This document shows positions 1 to 6,928 of a DNA stretch of 64,000 nt, piece by piece. The notes below the pieces were generated by a model. It searched no databases. It saw only the letters and a program-made list of their open reading frames with translations, and was not told the DNA's origin. Source of the DNA: Arthrobacter sp. D5-1 (GTDB lineage: Bacteria; Actinomycetota; Actinomycetes; Actinomycetales; Micrococcaceae). The DNA lies in assembly GCF_017357425.1 (NCBI RefSeq), contig NZ_CP014571.1, positions 1,364,001-1,428,000 on the forward strand. The letters are read 5' to 3'. A program made the position numbers and the translations under genes. Positions within the stretch are counted from its first letter, which is position 1, and every line of letters begins with the position of its first letter.

Positions 1-690
1 GTGGCCGAGGAAGACCTGGCCATCAAACCGGCCACCGTCAGCATGGAGGAAGCGGGCTCACTTCCGCTGGTGGCTTTGACGGCGTGGCAGGCGCTGGTGG
101 AGCGCGGGAACGTTGGCCCCGGCCACAAGGTCTTCATTCATGCCGGTGCCGGAGGAGTGGGCTCCATCGCCATCCAGCTTGCTAAGTACTTGGGCGCAAC
201 GGTAGCTACCACGGTCAGCGCCGGGAACAAGGACTTTGCCCGCGAGCTCGGTGCTGATGTGGTGATTGACTACCGAACCGAGGACTTCGTGGAGATCCTT
301 CACGATTACGACCTCGTCCTGGACAGCCTTGGCGGCGAGAACCTGGAGCGGTCCTTGAAGGTCTTGAAGAAGGGTGGCAAGGCTATCGGCATCGCGGGCC
401 CGCCGGATGCCGGCTTCGCCCGCCAGCTGGGTGGTAACCCTGTACTGCTGGGTGTGACCACCCTGCTGAGCTCGGGTATTCGCCGCAAGGCCCGCCGCCT
501 TGGCGTCACCTACGAGTTCCTTTTCATGCGCGCTGATGGCGGCCAGCTGAAGGAAATTGCTGCGCTCATCGACGCCGGCCACATCAAGCCTGTACTGGGA
601 CGCGTGGTGCCGTTCGATCAGACAGCCGATGTCCTTGCTTCCCTGGAAAAGGGCGGCGTCCGCGGCAAGACCGTCGTCAGCCATCTCTAA
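1..690 (+). CDS. Zinc-type alcohol dehydrogenase/quinone oxidoreductase-like NADP-dependent reductase (5' truncated)
   Basis: The C-terminal 229 residues of a medium-chain dehydrogenase/reductase. The nucleotide-binding Rossmann motif GAGGVG is at residues 49-54, followed by AIQLAK and the typical VIDYRTEDF and LVLDSLGG segments. Family members are about 310-330 residues, so roughly 80-100 N-terminal residues (the GroES-like domain) lie upstream of the window. The GTG at base 1 is probably an internal valine codon. No zinc ligands are visible in this part, which fits the zinc-independent quinone-oxidoreductase branch, but the part that would decide this is missing. It is followed on the same strand by a hydrolase and a TetR regulator, so it probably belongs to one operon with them. 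The substrate is unknown. Confidence 0.88.
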   Translation: MAEEDLAIKPATVSMEEAGSLPLVALTAWQALVERGNVGPGHKVFIHAGAGGVGSIAIQLAKYLGATVATTVSAGNKDFARELGADVVIDYRTEDFVEILHDYDLVLDSLGGENLERSLKVLKKGGKAIGIAGPPDAGFARQLGGNPVLLGVTTLLSSGIRRKARRLGVTYEFLFMRADGGQLKEIAALIDAGHIKPVLGRVVPFDQTADVLASLEKGGVRGKTVVSHL

Positions 691-722
691 CCACAAACCA
701 ACACCCCGACAGGACAAACATC

Positions 723-1568
723 ATGAGCAGTGAACAACAGTCGTATATGCAGGTGCCGGCGAAGACGGTGACGGCCAACGGCGTTACCTACGCGTATCGG
801 GAGATGGGTCCCAAGGGCGGGGTTCCGGTGGTCTTCCTGATTCACCTCGCCGGGACCATGGACAACTGGGATCCACGCATCATCGATCCCATCGCCGCCG
901 AGCACCATGTGATCACCTTCAGCAACCGCGGAGTGGGCGCCTCCACGGGCAGCGTTCCGGACAGCATTGAAGGCATGGCCGACGACGCCGCTGCCTTCAT
1001 TCAGGCCCTCGGCTATCCTCAGGTGGATCTCTTCGGGTTCTCCCTTGGCGGCATGATCGCCCAGGCGCTGGTCCTCAAGCACCCGGGGCTTGTTCGCAAG
1101 ATGGTGCTCGCAGGCACGGGCCCTGCCGGTGGGGAAGGCATCCAGAACATCATCGGAATCACCTACTACGACGTTCTTCGGGGCACCCTTACCCGGCAGG
1201 ACCCCAAGGAGTTCCTGTTCTTCAACCGGAACGCCGCCGGTAAGCCGGCCGCCCGGGCCTTCATCAATCGTCTCAAGGAACGCACCACCAACCGCGAGGC
1301 ACCCTTCAAGCTCGCCGCATTCCAGACGCAACTGAAAGCCATCCGCCGATGGGGATTGTCGCCGTCGGCAGATCTGGGTGTCATCACCCAACCGACGCTG
1401 ATCGCCAACGGTGACAATGACCGCATGGTGCCATCTGTCCTCTCGAGTGACCTGCACCGCCGGATTCCGGGCAGCGAACTGGTCATCTACCCCGACTCCG
1501 GGCACGGTGGCATCTTCCAGTTCCACGACAAGTTTGTCCCTGTAGCCCTCGAATTCCTGGGCCGCTGA
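723..1568 (+). CDS. Alpha/beta-hydrolase fold protein
   Basis: A 281-residue protein with the nucleophile elbow GFSLGG (Ser107), an oxyanion-type motif after FLIHLAGT (residues 38-45), an acid in GDNDRMVP and a C-terminal catalytic histidine in DSGHGG. This is a complete Ser-Asp-His triad of the alpha/beta-hydrolase superfamily. The histidine is followed by the usual IFQFHDKF helix. An AGGA ribosome-binding site (711-714) lies eight bases before the ATG. It is 32 bp after the reductase and 12 bp before the TetR gene, consistent with one stress- or xenobiotic-responsive operon. The sequence does not show whether it acts as esterase, epoxide hydrolase, haloperoxidase or another type. Confidence 0.88.
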   Translation: MSSEQQSYMQVPAKTVTANGVTYAYREMGPKGGVPVVFLIHLAGTMDNWDPRIIDPIAAEHHVITFSNRGVGASTGSVPDSIEGMADDAAAFIQALGYPQVDLFGFSLGGMIAQALVLKHPGLVRKMVLAGTGPAGGEGIQNIIGITYYDVLRGTLTRQDPKEFLFFNRNAAGKPAARAFINRLKERTTNREAPFKLAAFQTQLKAIRRWGLSPSADLGVITQPTLIANGDNDRMVPSVLSSDLHRRIPGSELVIYPDSGHGGIFQFHDKFVPVALEFLGR

Positions 1569-1580
1569 TACGGTAGCTGA

Positions 1581-2183
1581 ATGCAGCCTGCGCCCCAGAC
1601 CCTTGGCCGACGTGAACGGAATAAGCAGGAGAAGCTTGACCGCATCACGGCGGCAGCCCGTGAGCTTTTCACCCAGTATGGAGTGGATGAGGTCACCACC
1701 CAGCAAGTAGCTGAAAAGGCCGACGTCGGTTCGGGAACCTTGTTCCTGTACGCCAAGACCAAGGCGGAGCTGCTGCTGCTGGTGCACAACGTCAAATACG
1801 CCCAAGCGCTGACCAATGGGGTGGACGCAGCGTCCGCTGAAACGGCGGTGCTCGACGCGGTGATGGCCATCATCCGCCCCATCATCGAGTGCAACCGCGT
1901 CCAGATCGAGAACGGCCGGACGTACCTGAAGGAGATTGTCTTCGGGGATCCGGCGGAGCCGCACCACGCAGAAGCGTTGTCGCTGACCATACGCACGGAA
2001 GAAGCTATTGCCGGCATCCTGGGCCGCGACGAGCAACTGCTGGCCCGCGACCCCGCCAAGCTGGCACGGATCATCACAGCGATCATGTTCATCAGCATGA
2101 CGTCCTCGGCCACCAAAGAACTAACAGACGCCCAGGTTGGCGACGAGATCCGGGATCAGATCAGCGTGCTCCTGGGCGCCTGA
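1581..2183 (+). CDS. TetR/AcrR family transcriptional regulator
   Basis: A 200-residue protein with an N-terminal TetR helix-turn-helix: AARELFTQYGVDEVTTQQVA followed by EKADVGSGTLFLYAKTKAEL (about residues 23-62). The rest is a poorly conserved helical ligand-binding domain. As the last gene of the reductase-hydrolase-TetR cluster (12 bp after the hydrolase) it probably represses its own operon. The operator would lie upstream of the window. The effector cannot be inferred. Confidence 0.9.
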   Translation: MQPAPQTLGRRERNKQEKLDRITAAARELFTQYGVDEVTTQQVAEKADVGSGTLFLYAKTKAELLLLVHNVKYAQALTNGVDAASAETAVLDAVMAIIRPIIECNRVQIENGRTYLKEIVFGDPAEPHHAEALSLTIRTEEAIAGILGRDEQLLARDPAKLARIITAIMFISMTSSATKELTDAQVGDEIRDQISVLLGA

Positions 2184-2197
2184 CTTCTTAGCTGGGC

Positions 2198-3385
2198 TTA
2201 GCGGTTGAGGAAAGCCTCGTGCTGGCGGTGGGCTTCCTTCACCTGCTCGCGGATCGCCTCCACGTCCTTGGCCTTGTTCCGATACTTGAGCGGCATCTGG
2301 ACGATCTGCGCTTCCTCGGCGGTCAGTGCGCGGTAGATGCGCTCGCGCTCGTTGGCGTCAGCGGTGTAGTCGAGGTCCAGGTAGTCCACGGCATGGCGGC
2401 GGGCGTTGTTGATGGCCGTCTGGGCCTTGCCCGCCGGGCTGATCAGTGAGAGCACCACGGTGACGATCAGGACGCCGATGATCACACTCAGCGAGAGGCC
2501 GGTGGTGATCTCGATGACGTTGACGTGCTCGCCGTCGTTGATGAACGGCAGGTTGTTCTCGTGCAGGGCGTGCAGGATCAGCTTGACGCCGATGAACGCG
2601 AGGATGGCTGCCAGGCCGTAGGAGAGGTAGATGAGGCGGTCCAGCAGGCCGTCGATCAGGAAGTACAGCTGGCGCAGGCCCATCAGGGAGAACGCCGTAG
2701 CGGTGAAGACGATGAAGACGTTCTGCGTGAGGCCGAAGATTGCCGGGATGGAGTCAAGCGCGAACAGGATGTCCGTGCCACCAATGGCCACCATGACCAG
2801 GAGCATGGGAGTCAGGGCACGCTTGCCGTTGACGGTAGTGAAGAGCTTGTCGCCGTCGTACTTATCCGTGGTGTGGAAGAGCTTCTTGGCGAGCCGGATG
2901 ATGAAGTTGTTGGCTTGGCCGTCACCGTGGTCGCCGGGCTTGAGCAGGTTGCCTGCCGTGAGCAGCAGGATGAGGCCGAAGATGTAGAAGACCCACGCGA
3001 ACGAGTTGATCAGCGCGGCGCCCAGGAAAATGAAGCCGGTGCGGGCGATCAGTGAGAACACGATGCCGAAGAGCAGGACCTTCTGCTGATCCTCACGCGG
3101 CACCCGGAAGCTCGCCATGATGATGAGGAACACGAACAAGTTGTCGACCGAGAGGGCCTTCTCCGTGATGTAGCCGGCGAAGTACTCGGACCCCATTTGG
3201 CCGCCGCCGAAGATCAGCACCAGGACGCCGAAGAGCACAGCCAGGCCCACGTAGATGGAGGACCAGATGGCCGCTTCCTTGAGCGAGGGGACGTGTGCCT
3301 TGCGGATGTGGAAGAAGTAGTCGAAGGCCAAGAGCGCCAAAATGACGACGATGGTGATGCCCCAGATGAGGGGAGAGACGGTCAT
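2198..3385 (-). CDS. TerC family integral membrane protein
   Basis: A 395-residue polytopic membrane protein. The hallmark TerC motifs are SVDNLFVF (Asp81-Asn82) in one membrane helix and GGTDILFALDSIPAIFG (Asp205, Asp211) in another, with about nine hydrophobic segments. TerC proteins are linked to tellurite resistance, manganese efflux and metalation of exported enzymes. I chose the ATG at 3385, preceded by AGGA (spacing about seven bases), over an in-frame start 53 codons upstream, because the upstream extension is polar, lacks family similarity and covers the divergent promoter region. The soluble C-terminal tail (residues 320-395) is charged, as in other actinobacterial members. I saw no clear yybP-ykoY-type manganese riboswitch in the leader. 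Confidence 0.92.
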   Translation of the reverse strand: MTVSPLIWGITIVVILALLAFDYFFHIRKAHVPSLKEAAIWSSIYVGLAVLFGVLVLIFGGGQMGSEYFAGYITEKALSVDNLFVFLIIMASFRVPREDQQKVLLFGIVFSLIARTGFIFLGAALINSFAWVFYIFGLILLLTAGNLLKPGDHGDGQANNFIIRLAKKLFHTTDKYDGDKLFTTVNGKRALTPMLLVMVAIGGTDILFALDSIPAIFGLTQNVFIVFTATAFSLMGLRQLYFLIDGLLDRLIYLSYGLAAILAFIGVKLILHALHENNLPFINDGEHVNVIEITTGLSLSVIIGVLIVTVVLSLISPAGKAQTAINNARRHAVDYLDLDYTADANERERIYRALTAEEAQIVQMPLKYRNKAKDVEAIREQVKEAHRQHEAFLNR

Positions 3386-3492
3386 ATGATCCTGCTTTCG
3401 TGAGGCGCGCGAGTGGTGTTGCTCACCGAGGGTCAAACTCTTGGAATCAAATTTACCGGGAGTGGTGGGGCGGGCGCTAACTAGGCTTTCAT

Positions 3493-3532
3493 GGGAAAGT
3501 ACTTGACAATGTGGAAAGTACTTTCCTAAGTT
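3493..3532 (+). promoter_or_regulatory. Promoter with palindromic operator for the 3566/4006 operon
   Basis: TTGACA (3503-3508) is a consensus -35 element. The perfect 14-bp palindrome GGAAAGTACTTTCC (3513-3526) fills the spacer up to a weak -10 near 3526-3532. A second half-copy, GGGAAAGTACTT (3493-3504), runs into the -35. A repressor on these sites would block RNA polymerase. The small winged-helix protein encoded second in this operon (4006-4311) is the obvious candidate. Confidence 0.6.
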
Positions 3533-3565
3533 TGGGGAATTCATCTGTACAACTTTGGGGGAACC

Positions 3566-4009
3566 ATGAACGAGACCACCGGAAATATGTCAGCAGCCGA
3601 AGCCCGCGAACTCCTTGCGAGAGCTGACTCAGTGGGTGCCGCCTCGATCAACGCAGCAGCTTGGCCCGTTGCCGTCCTGTTCACCAGCCTCGCCATCATG
3701 GGTTCACTGCTCATGATCGGGATGCACATCGTCGCCCATACCGGTTACGGCGCTGCGTTGCTGGCGTGTTCTGTCGGCGCCTGGGGTGCGATCTCCGCAT
3801 GCATTTGGCCCATGTTCCAACGGTCCACCAAGGCCGGATTCACCAAAAGGTTCCTCACATCGCTGGTCGGGTATTTCGCGCTGTACGTCGTAGCACTGGT
3901 GGTTGGTGCCTACTTCTTCCGCGACGGAAACCTGTGGTTCTACATCCCGGCCGCTGTCGCGCTGGCCGGCATTGGCCTCGCCGCCGCCTTCCGCGAGCTG
4001 CGCGCATGA
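3566..4009 (+). CDS. Small polytopic membrane protein, first gene of an operon with a winged-helix regulator
   Basis: A 147-residue protein with about four hydrophobic segments (roughly residues 30-52, 58-78, 96-118 and 121-140) joined by short polar loops. I do not recognise a named family. A GGGGGAA ribosome-binding sequence precedes the ATG. Its TGA stop overlaps the ATG of the downstream regulator, so the two are translationally coupled. Two-gene units of an integral membrane protein plus a small HTH repressor are common in actinobacteria and are often autoregulated. The promoter palindrome supports that here. Confidence 0.75.
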   Translation: MNETTGNMSAAEARELLARADSVGAASINAAAWPVAVLFTSLAIMGSLLMIGMHIVAHTGYGAALLACSVGAWGAISACIWPMFQRSTKAGFTKRFLTSLVGYFALYVVALVVGAYFFRDGNLWFYIPAAVALAGIGLAAAFRELRA

Positions 4010-4311
4010 GCACGCCGGCGGAACACCCGCGCCACCAGCTCAACGAGGTCGTCCACTCACCGGTCCGTTTCTCCATCATGGCTGCGCTCGCTAAGGCCGA
4101 GTCGCTGGACTTCAAGGACCTGCGCGATGCGATTCAGGTCAGCGACTCTGTCCTCAGCAAGCAACTGGCCATCCTGGAGAAGGCCGAGTTTGTGAAGATC
4201 AAGAAGAGCTTCGCCGGGAAGTTTCCGAGGACCTCTGCCAGCCTGACGAACGCTGGGCGGGGCGTGTGGGCAGCGCACCTGCAGACGCTACGGGACATTG
4301 CGGGCGGCTGA
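4006..4311 (+). CDS. Winged-helix transcriptional regulator (HTH_34/ArsR-MarR-like)
   Basis: A 101-residue single-domain DNA-binding protein. The segment VVHSPVRFSIMAALAKAESL leads into a helix-turn-helix (LRDAIQVSDSVLSKQLAIL) and a wing rich in lysine (VKIKKSFAGKFPRTSASLT). This matches the small winged-helix proteins annotated as HTH_34. No metal-binding cysteines typical of ArsR sensors are present. The start ATG overlaps the stop of the membrane protein gene. It probably represses its own operon through the GGAAAGTACTTTCC palindrome upstream; that link is inferred from position only. Confidence 0.85.
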   Translation: MSTPAEHPRHQLNEVVHSPVRFSIMAALAKAESLDFKDLRDAIQVSDSVLSKQLAILEKAEFVKIKKSFAGKFPRTSASLTNAGRGVWAAHLQTLRDIAGG

Positions 4312-4362
4312 GGGGTTTTTGTTGTTGGTGCACGACGGCGGCTGGTTGCGTGGGTGGGTCAG

Positions 4363-5427
4363 CTAACCTCCCGCGGCCAACTGCCACTCGTCCTGGTTAT
4401 GCGGCCTGTGCCAATGCTGACGGGGCTCCCCGGATTCGCGGACTACGTGGTTGAGCCAGAATGTGGTGCCGGGGTTCCATCCGGCGATGACACTTGCCGT
4501 TCCTTCCACAGGGTCCACGTCGAGCGCCCGCCCAGCAAGGTGCAGGTAGCCGATGATGGGGAGGTGCACAGCGTCCCATCGTGAGCTTGCCCGTTCCCAG
4601 TCGGGGATAACCCATCGGCCATCGCGACCTGTAGTCCGGAACCAGTCATGTCTACGAGATGCAGTCACCTCGAGTGGGAACATCCTGCACAGCTCGATCC
4701 AGACCTTTACGGACTCGATTTCCAGGATCCTGCCCGTTCCTGCGACAGGGATGGCGGTGGCGTTCTCCCACCCCAACGAGTCCTCCACCAGATTCAGCCC
4801 CTGGGGAATCTGACCGGTTGACTGCATGAGGTTGTGGGGTATCGACCACCACTCGCCGCCCACGTTGGCCCTGATGTCTGCAGGGCGTTCCCATGCAGCG
4901 CGGGCCTCTCCGGTTCGTTGATTGCGCGCCCACTCTGCCAGCTTCGGACGGGGATTTCCGTCGAGTGGCGCAGGGTCTCCCGCAGAGCGCCAATCGATGC
5001 TCCACTGCCTCACCTCAGCCTCAAGGGTCCACGATTCTGCCGCAGATGTCCCGAGGACGCCCTCCGCGACGTGGCATAGGGCATTCGTTATCTCGGGTGC
5101 GGCGGCGAGGATGTCTTCGCCGTCGGGCTCCTGCCAGTATCTGGCAGCGTCCACTGCGCGTTGTAGGGCGTGTTGAACCAGATCGTCCGTGATGTTCCGA
5201 AAATCCAAGGCCCTGATCAGTGCTGCGAGCTCATCCACCGTCGGCTCCGGCGGGGGAGACGGCGCCTCTCCGGAGGGATTCATGGTCAACAAGACTCGGG
5301 ACGTGCCGGCGCCGGGATCGAGGTTGTATCCCAGATGGAAGACGGCGATCCGGATGTCCTGGTCCAGCTCCATCGCGAGTTCGAGGCACAGGCGACGGCC
5401 TCGCGGGCCCTGCAGCAGTGAATCCAT
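4363..5427 (-). CDS. Hypothetical protein, 354 residues
   Basis: I do not recognise a family. The protein is soluble and tryptophan-rich, with an acidic middle (VDELAALIRALDFRNITDDL, residues 64-83) and no signal peptide or membrane segment. Codon use is like that of neighbouring genes, and the reading frame is long and uninterrupted. It starts 4 bp after the stop of the small membrane protein gene (5432-5671), so the two form an operon. The C-terminal half contains several aromatic-rich strands (WVIPDWERASSRWDAVHLPI), suggesting a beta-rich domain. The function is unknown. Confidence 0.7.
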   Translation of the reverse strand: MDSLLQGPRGRRLCLELAMELDQDIRIAVFHLGYNLDPGAGTSRVLLTMNPSGEAPSPPPEPTVDELAALIRALDFRNITDDLVQHALQRAVDAARYWQEPDGEDILAAAPEITNALCHVAEGVLGTSAAESWTLEAEVRQWSIDWRSAGDPAPLDGNPRPKLAEWARNQRTGEARAAWERPADIRANVGGEWWSIPHNLMQSTGQIPQGLNLVEDSLGWENATAIPVAGTGRILEIESVKVWIELCRMFPLEVTASRRHDWFRTTGRDGRWVIPDWERASSRWDAVHLPIIGYLHLAGRALDVDPVEGTASVIAGWNPGTTFWLNHVVRESGEPRQHWHRPHNQDEWQLAAGG

Positions 5428-5431
5428 GGCA

Positions 5432-5671
5432 CTAAAGGGTTCTGCGGAGGCGTAGGCCTCCGCTCATGTTAGTCAGCCGAGGCTTCGCGTAGAGCCACAC
5501 CACAACTCCGAACAGCGGCACCACGAAAAACAGCAACACCCACATGATCCGGGCAGTTTGATCGAGACGGTCCTGCTGTAGGACATCGAAAATAGCCCAA
5601 ATGTTCGCTCCCATGACGAACACCGCGGACAATCCCGCCAGCGACGCCAAGACCCATTCCCAAGCTTCCAT
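5432..5671 (-). CDS. Small membrane protein with PLDc_N-like (phospholipase D nuclease N-terminal) domain
   Basis: A 79-residue protein with two transmembrane helices (about residues 6-27 and 40-60) and the pattern WAIFDVLQQD, then QTARIMWVLLFFVVPLFGVV and WLYAKPR, typical of PLDc_N-type small proteins. The ATG at 5671 has GGGGGA a few bases upstream. A longer frame to 5728 lacks such a site and only adds polar residues. The family usually occurs alone as a short membrane protein or as the membrane anchor of cardiolipin synthases. Here it stands alone and is probably co-transcribed with the downstream hypothetical gene. Confidence 0.78.
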   Translation of the reverse strand: MEAWEWVLASLAGLSAVFVMGANIWAIFDVLQQDRLDQTARIMWVLLFFVVPLFGVVVWLYAKPRLTNMSGGLRLRRTL

Positions 5672-5778
5672 GCCATCCCCCTGAACCGGCAGCTTCCGTA
5701 CAAAGTAGCACTGGCGCTGCAGATGCACGACGGCGGAGCCGCCTTGGGTGCCTGCCGCTTAGTCGCGCTTCGGTTGGG

Positions 5779-6717
5779 TCAGATCAGCGCTGTCATGACG
5801 TTCCAGCCTTCCCCGATCTTCTTCCGTGGTTCGAGGTTTCGGCTGCCGACGCCGGGGTAGAGCCAGAGGTCCCCGTTGGCATCACGGGCGATGATCTGCG
5901 AGTAGCCCGGGTAGTGGCCGTCGAATCTTCCCGTGGAAATGATCGCTGTCATGGCATTCCAGCCTTCGCCTACCTGCATGCGGGGCAGCCACCCGCCCTT
6001 GCCGTCGCCGGGGTAGAGCCACAGCCGTCCGCTGGTGTCGCGTGCCATGACGTCCCGTTTGCCGTCCTCGTTGAAATCGCCGCGGCCGATCAGCGCTGTC
6101 ATCACGTTCCAGCCGACGCCGATTTGGGTGCGGGGTTTCCAGCCGCCAGTGTGATCGCCGGGATACAGCCAAAGCCGACCTTCGACGTCTCGGGCGATGA
6201 CGTCCGCACAGTAGTCGCCGTCGAAGTCGCCAGGGCCCATGATGGCGGTCATGGCGTTCCAACCGACACCCACCTTGGTCCGGGGTTTGAGGTATCCGTA
6301 GCCGCCGGGGTAGAGCCACATGTCGCCATTGATATCGCGGGCAAGGATGTCGTCGTTGAACTCGCTTTGGAACTTGCCCGCACCGATGATTGCAGTCATC
6401 ACGTTCCAGCCCTCGCCCATCTTGAAGCGGGGCTTCTTCCAGCCGCCCTGGCCGTCGCCGGGATATACCCAGAGATCCCCTGCAGTATCTCTGGCGAGGA
6501 CATCGTCGTTGTAGCCCGTGTTGATGTTGACGTAGTCCCAGTTGTTTGTTGGGACATTTGCTGCACGGGTGCCCGGCTGGCCTGCCTGTGCTGGAAGGGC
6601 AGCTGTGCCCAAGAGCAATGCCGCGGTCGCGGCCAGGGTTGTCCCTATGAAGAGTGGGCGCCTTCGATTTTCGGGTGTTTTATGGCATGAATTCTTGCTC
6701 GACTTTGATCTGAACAT
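5779..6717 (-). CDS. Exported FG-GAP/VCBS repeat protein (five WLYPG repeats)
   Basis: A 312-residue secreted protein. The signal peptide has a basic start (KTPENRRRP), a hydrophobic core (about residues 22-40) and an AQA cleavage site. Five tandem repeats of about 50 residues follow, each of the form DVxARDxxGxLWLYPGDGxGGW, PRxxVGxGWNxMTALI, GxGDFNxDG. These are FG-GAP/VCBS-type beta-propeller blades with calcium-binding DxDxDG-like loops. The ATG at 6717 follows a GGGGG ribosome-binding stretch. A frame extending upstream overlaps the divergent promoter and is not supported. The same repeat forms the C-terminal half of the exported protein at 38748-40628. The function is unknown; an extracellular adhesion or enzyme-accessory role is possible. 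Confidence 0.85.
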   Translation of the reverse strand: MFRSKSSKNSCHKTPENRRRPLFIGTTLAATAALLLGTAALPAQAGQPGTRAANVPTNNWDYVNINTGYNDDVLARDTAGDLWVYPGDGQGGWKKPRFKMGEGWNVMTAIIGAGKFQSEFNDDILARDINGDMWLYPGGYGYLKPRTKVGVGWNAMTAIMGPGDFDGDYCADVIARDVEGRLWLYPGDHTGGWKPRTQIGVGWNVMTALIGRGDFNEDGKRDVMARDTSGRLWLYPGDGKGGWLPRMQVGEGWNAMTAIISTGRFDGHYPGYSQIIARDANGDLWLYPGVGSRNLEPRKKIGEGWNVMTALI

Positions 6718-6928
6718 CACTGTTACCCCCAGTAGCAACATGTACATCAAACGATTCACCGGAGCATAGTCCTGTTGGGTGGCTTTTGTTAGTGGTGGGG
6801 AGGTTCGGCTGGCTAACGGTCGCCAGGTAACGCTGCAGTCCGCATGTTCATACCTGTGCATTTCGTTGCCCCAAACGCACAGCCCGCAAGAAACTCCTTG
6901 AGGAAACCCACTCAATGAGGAGCCACAC

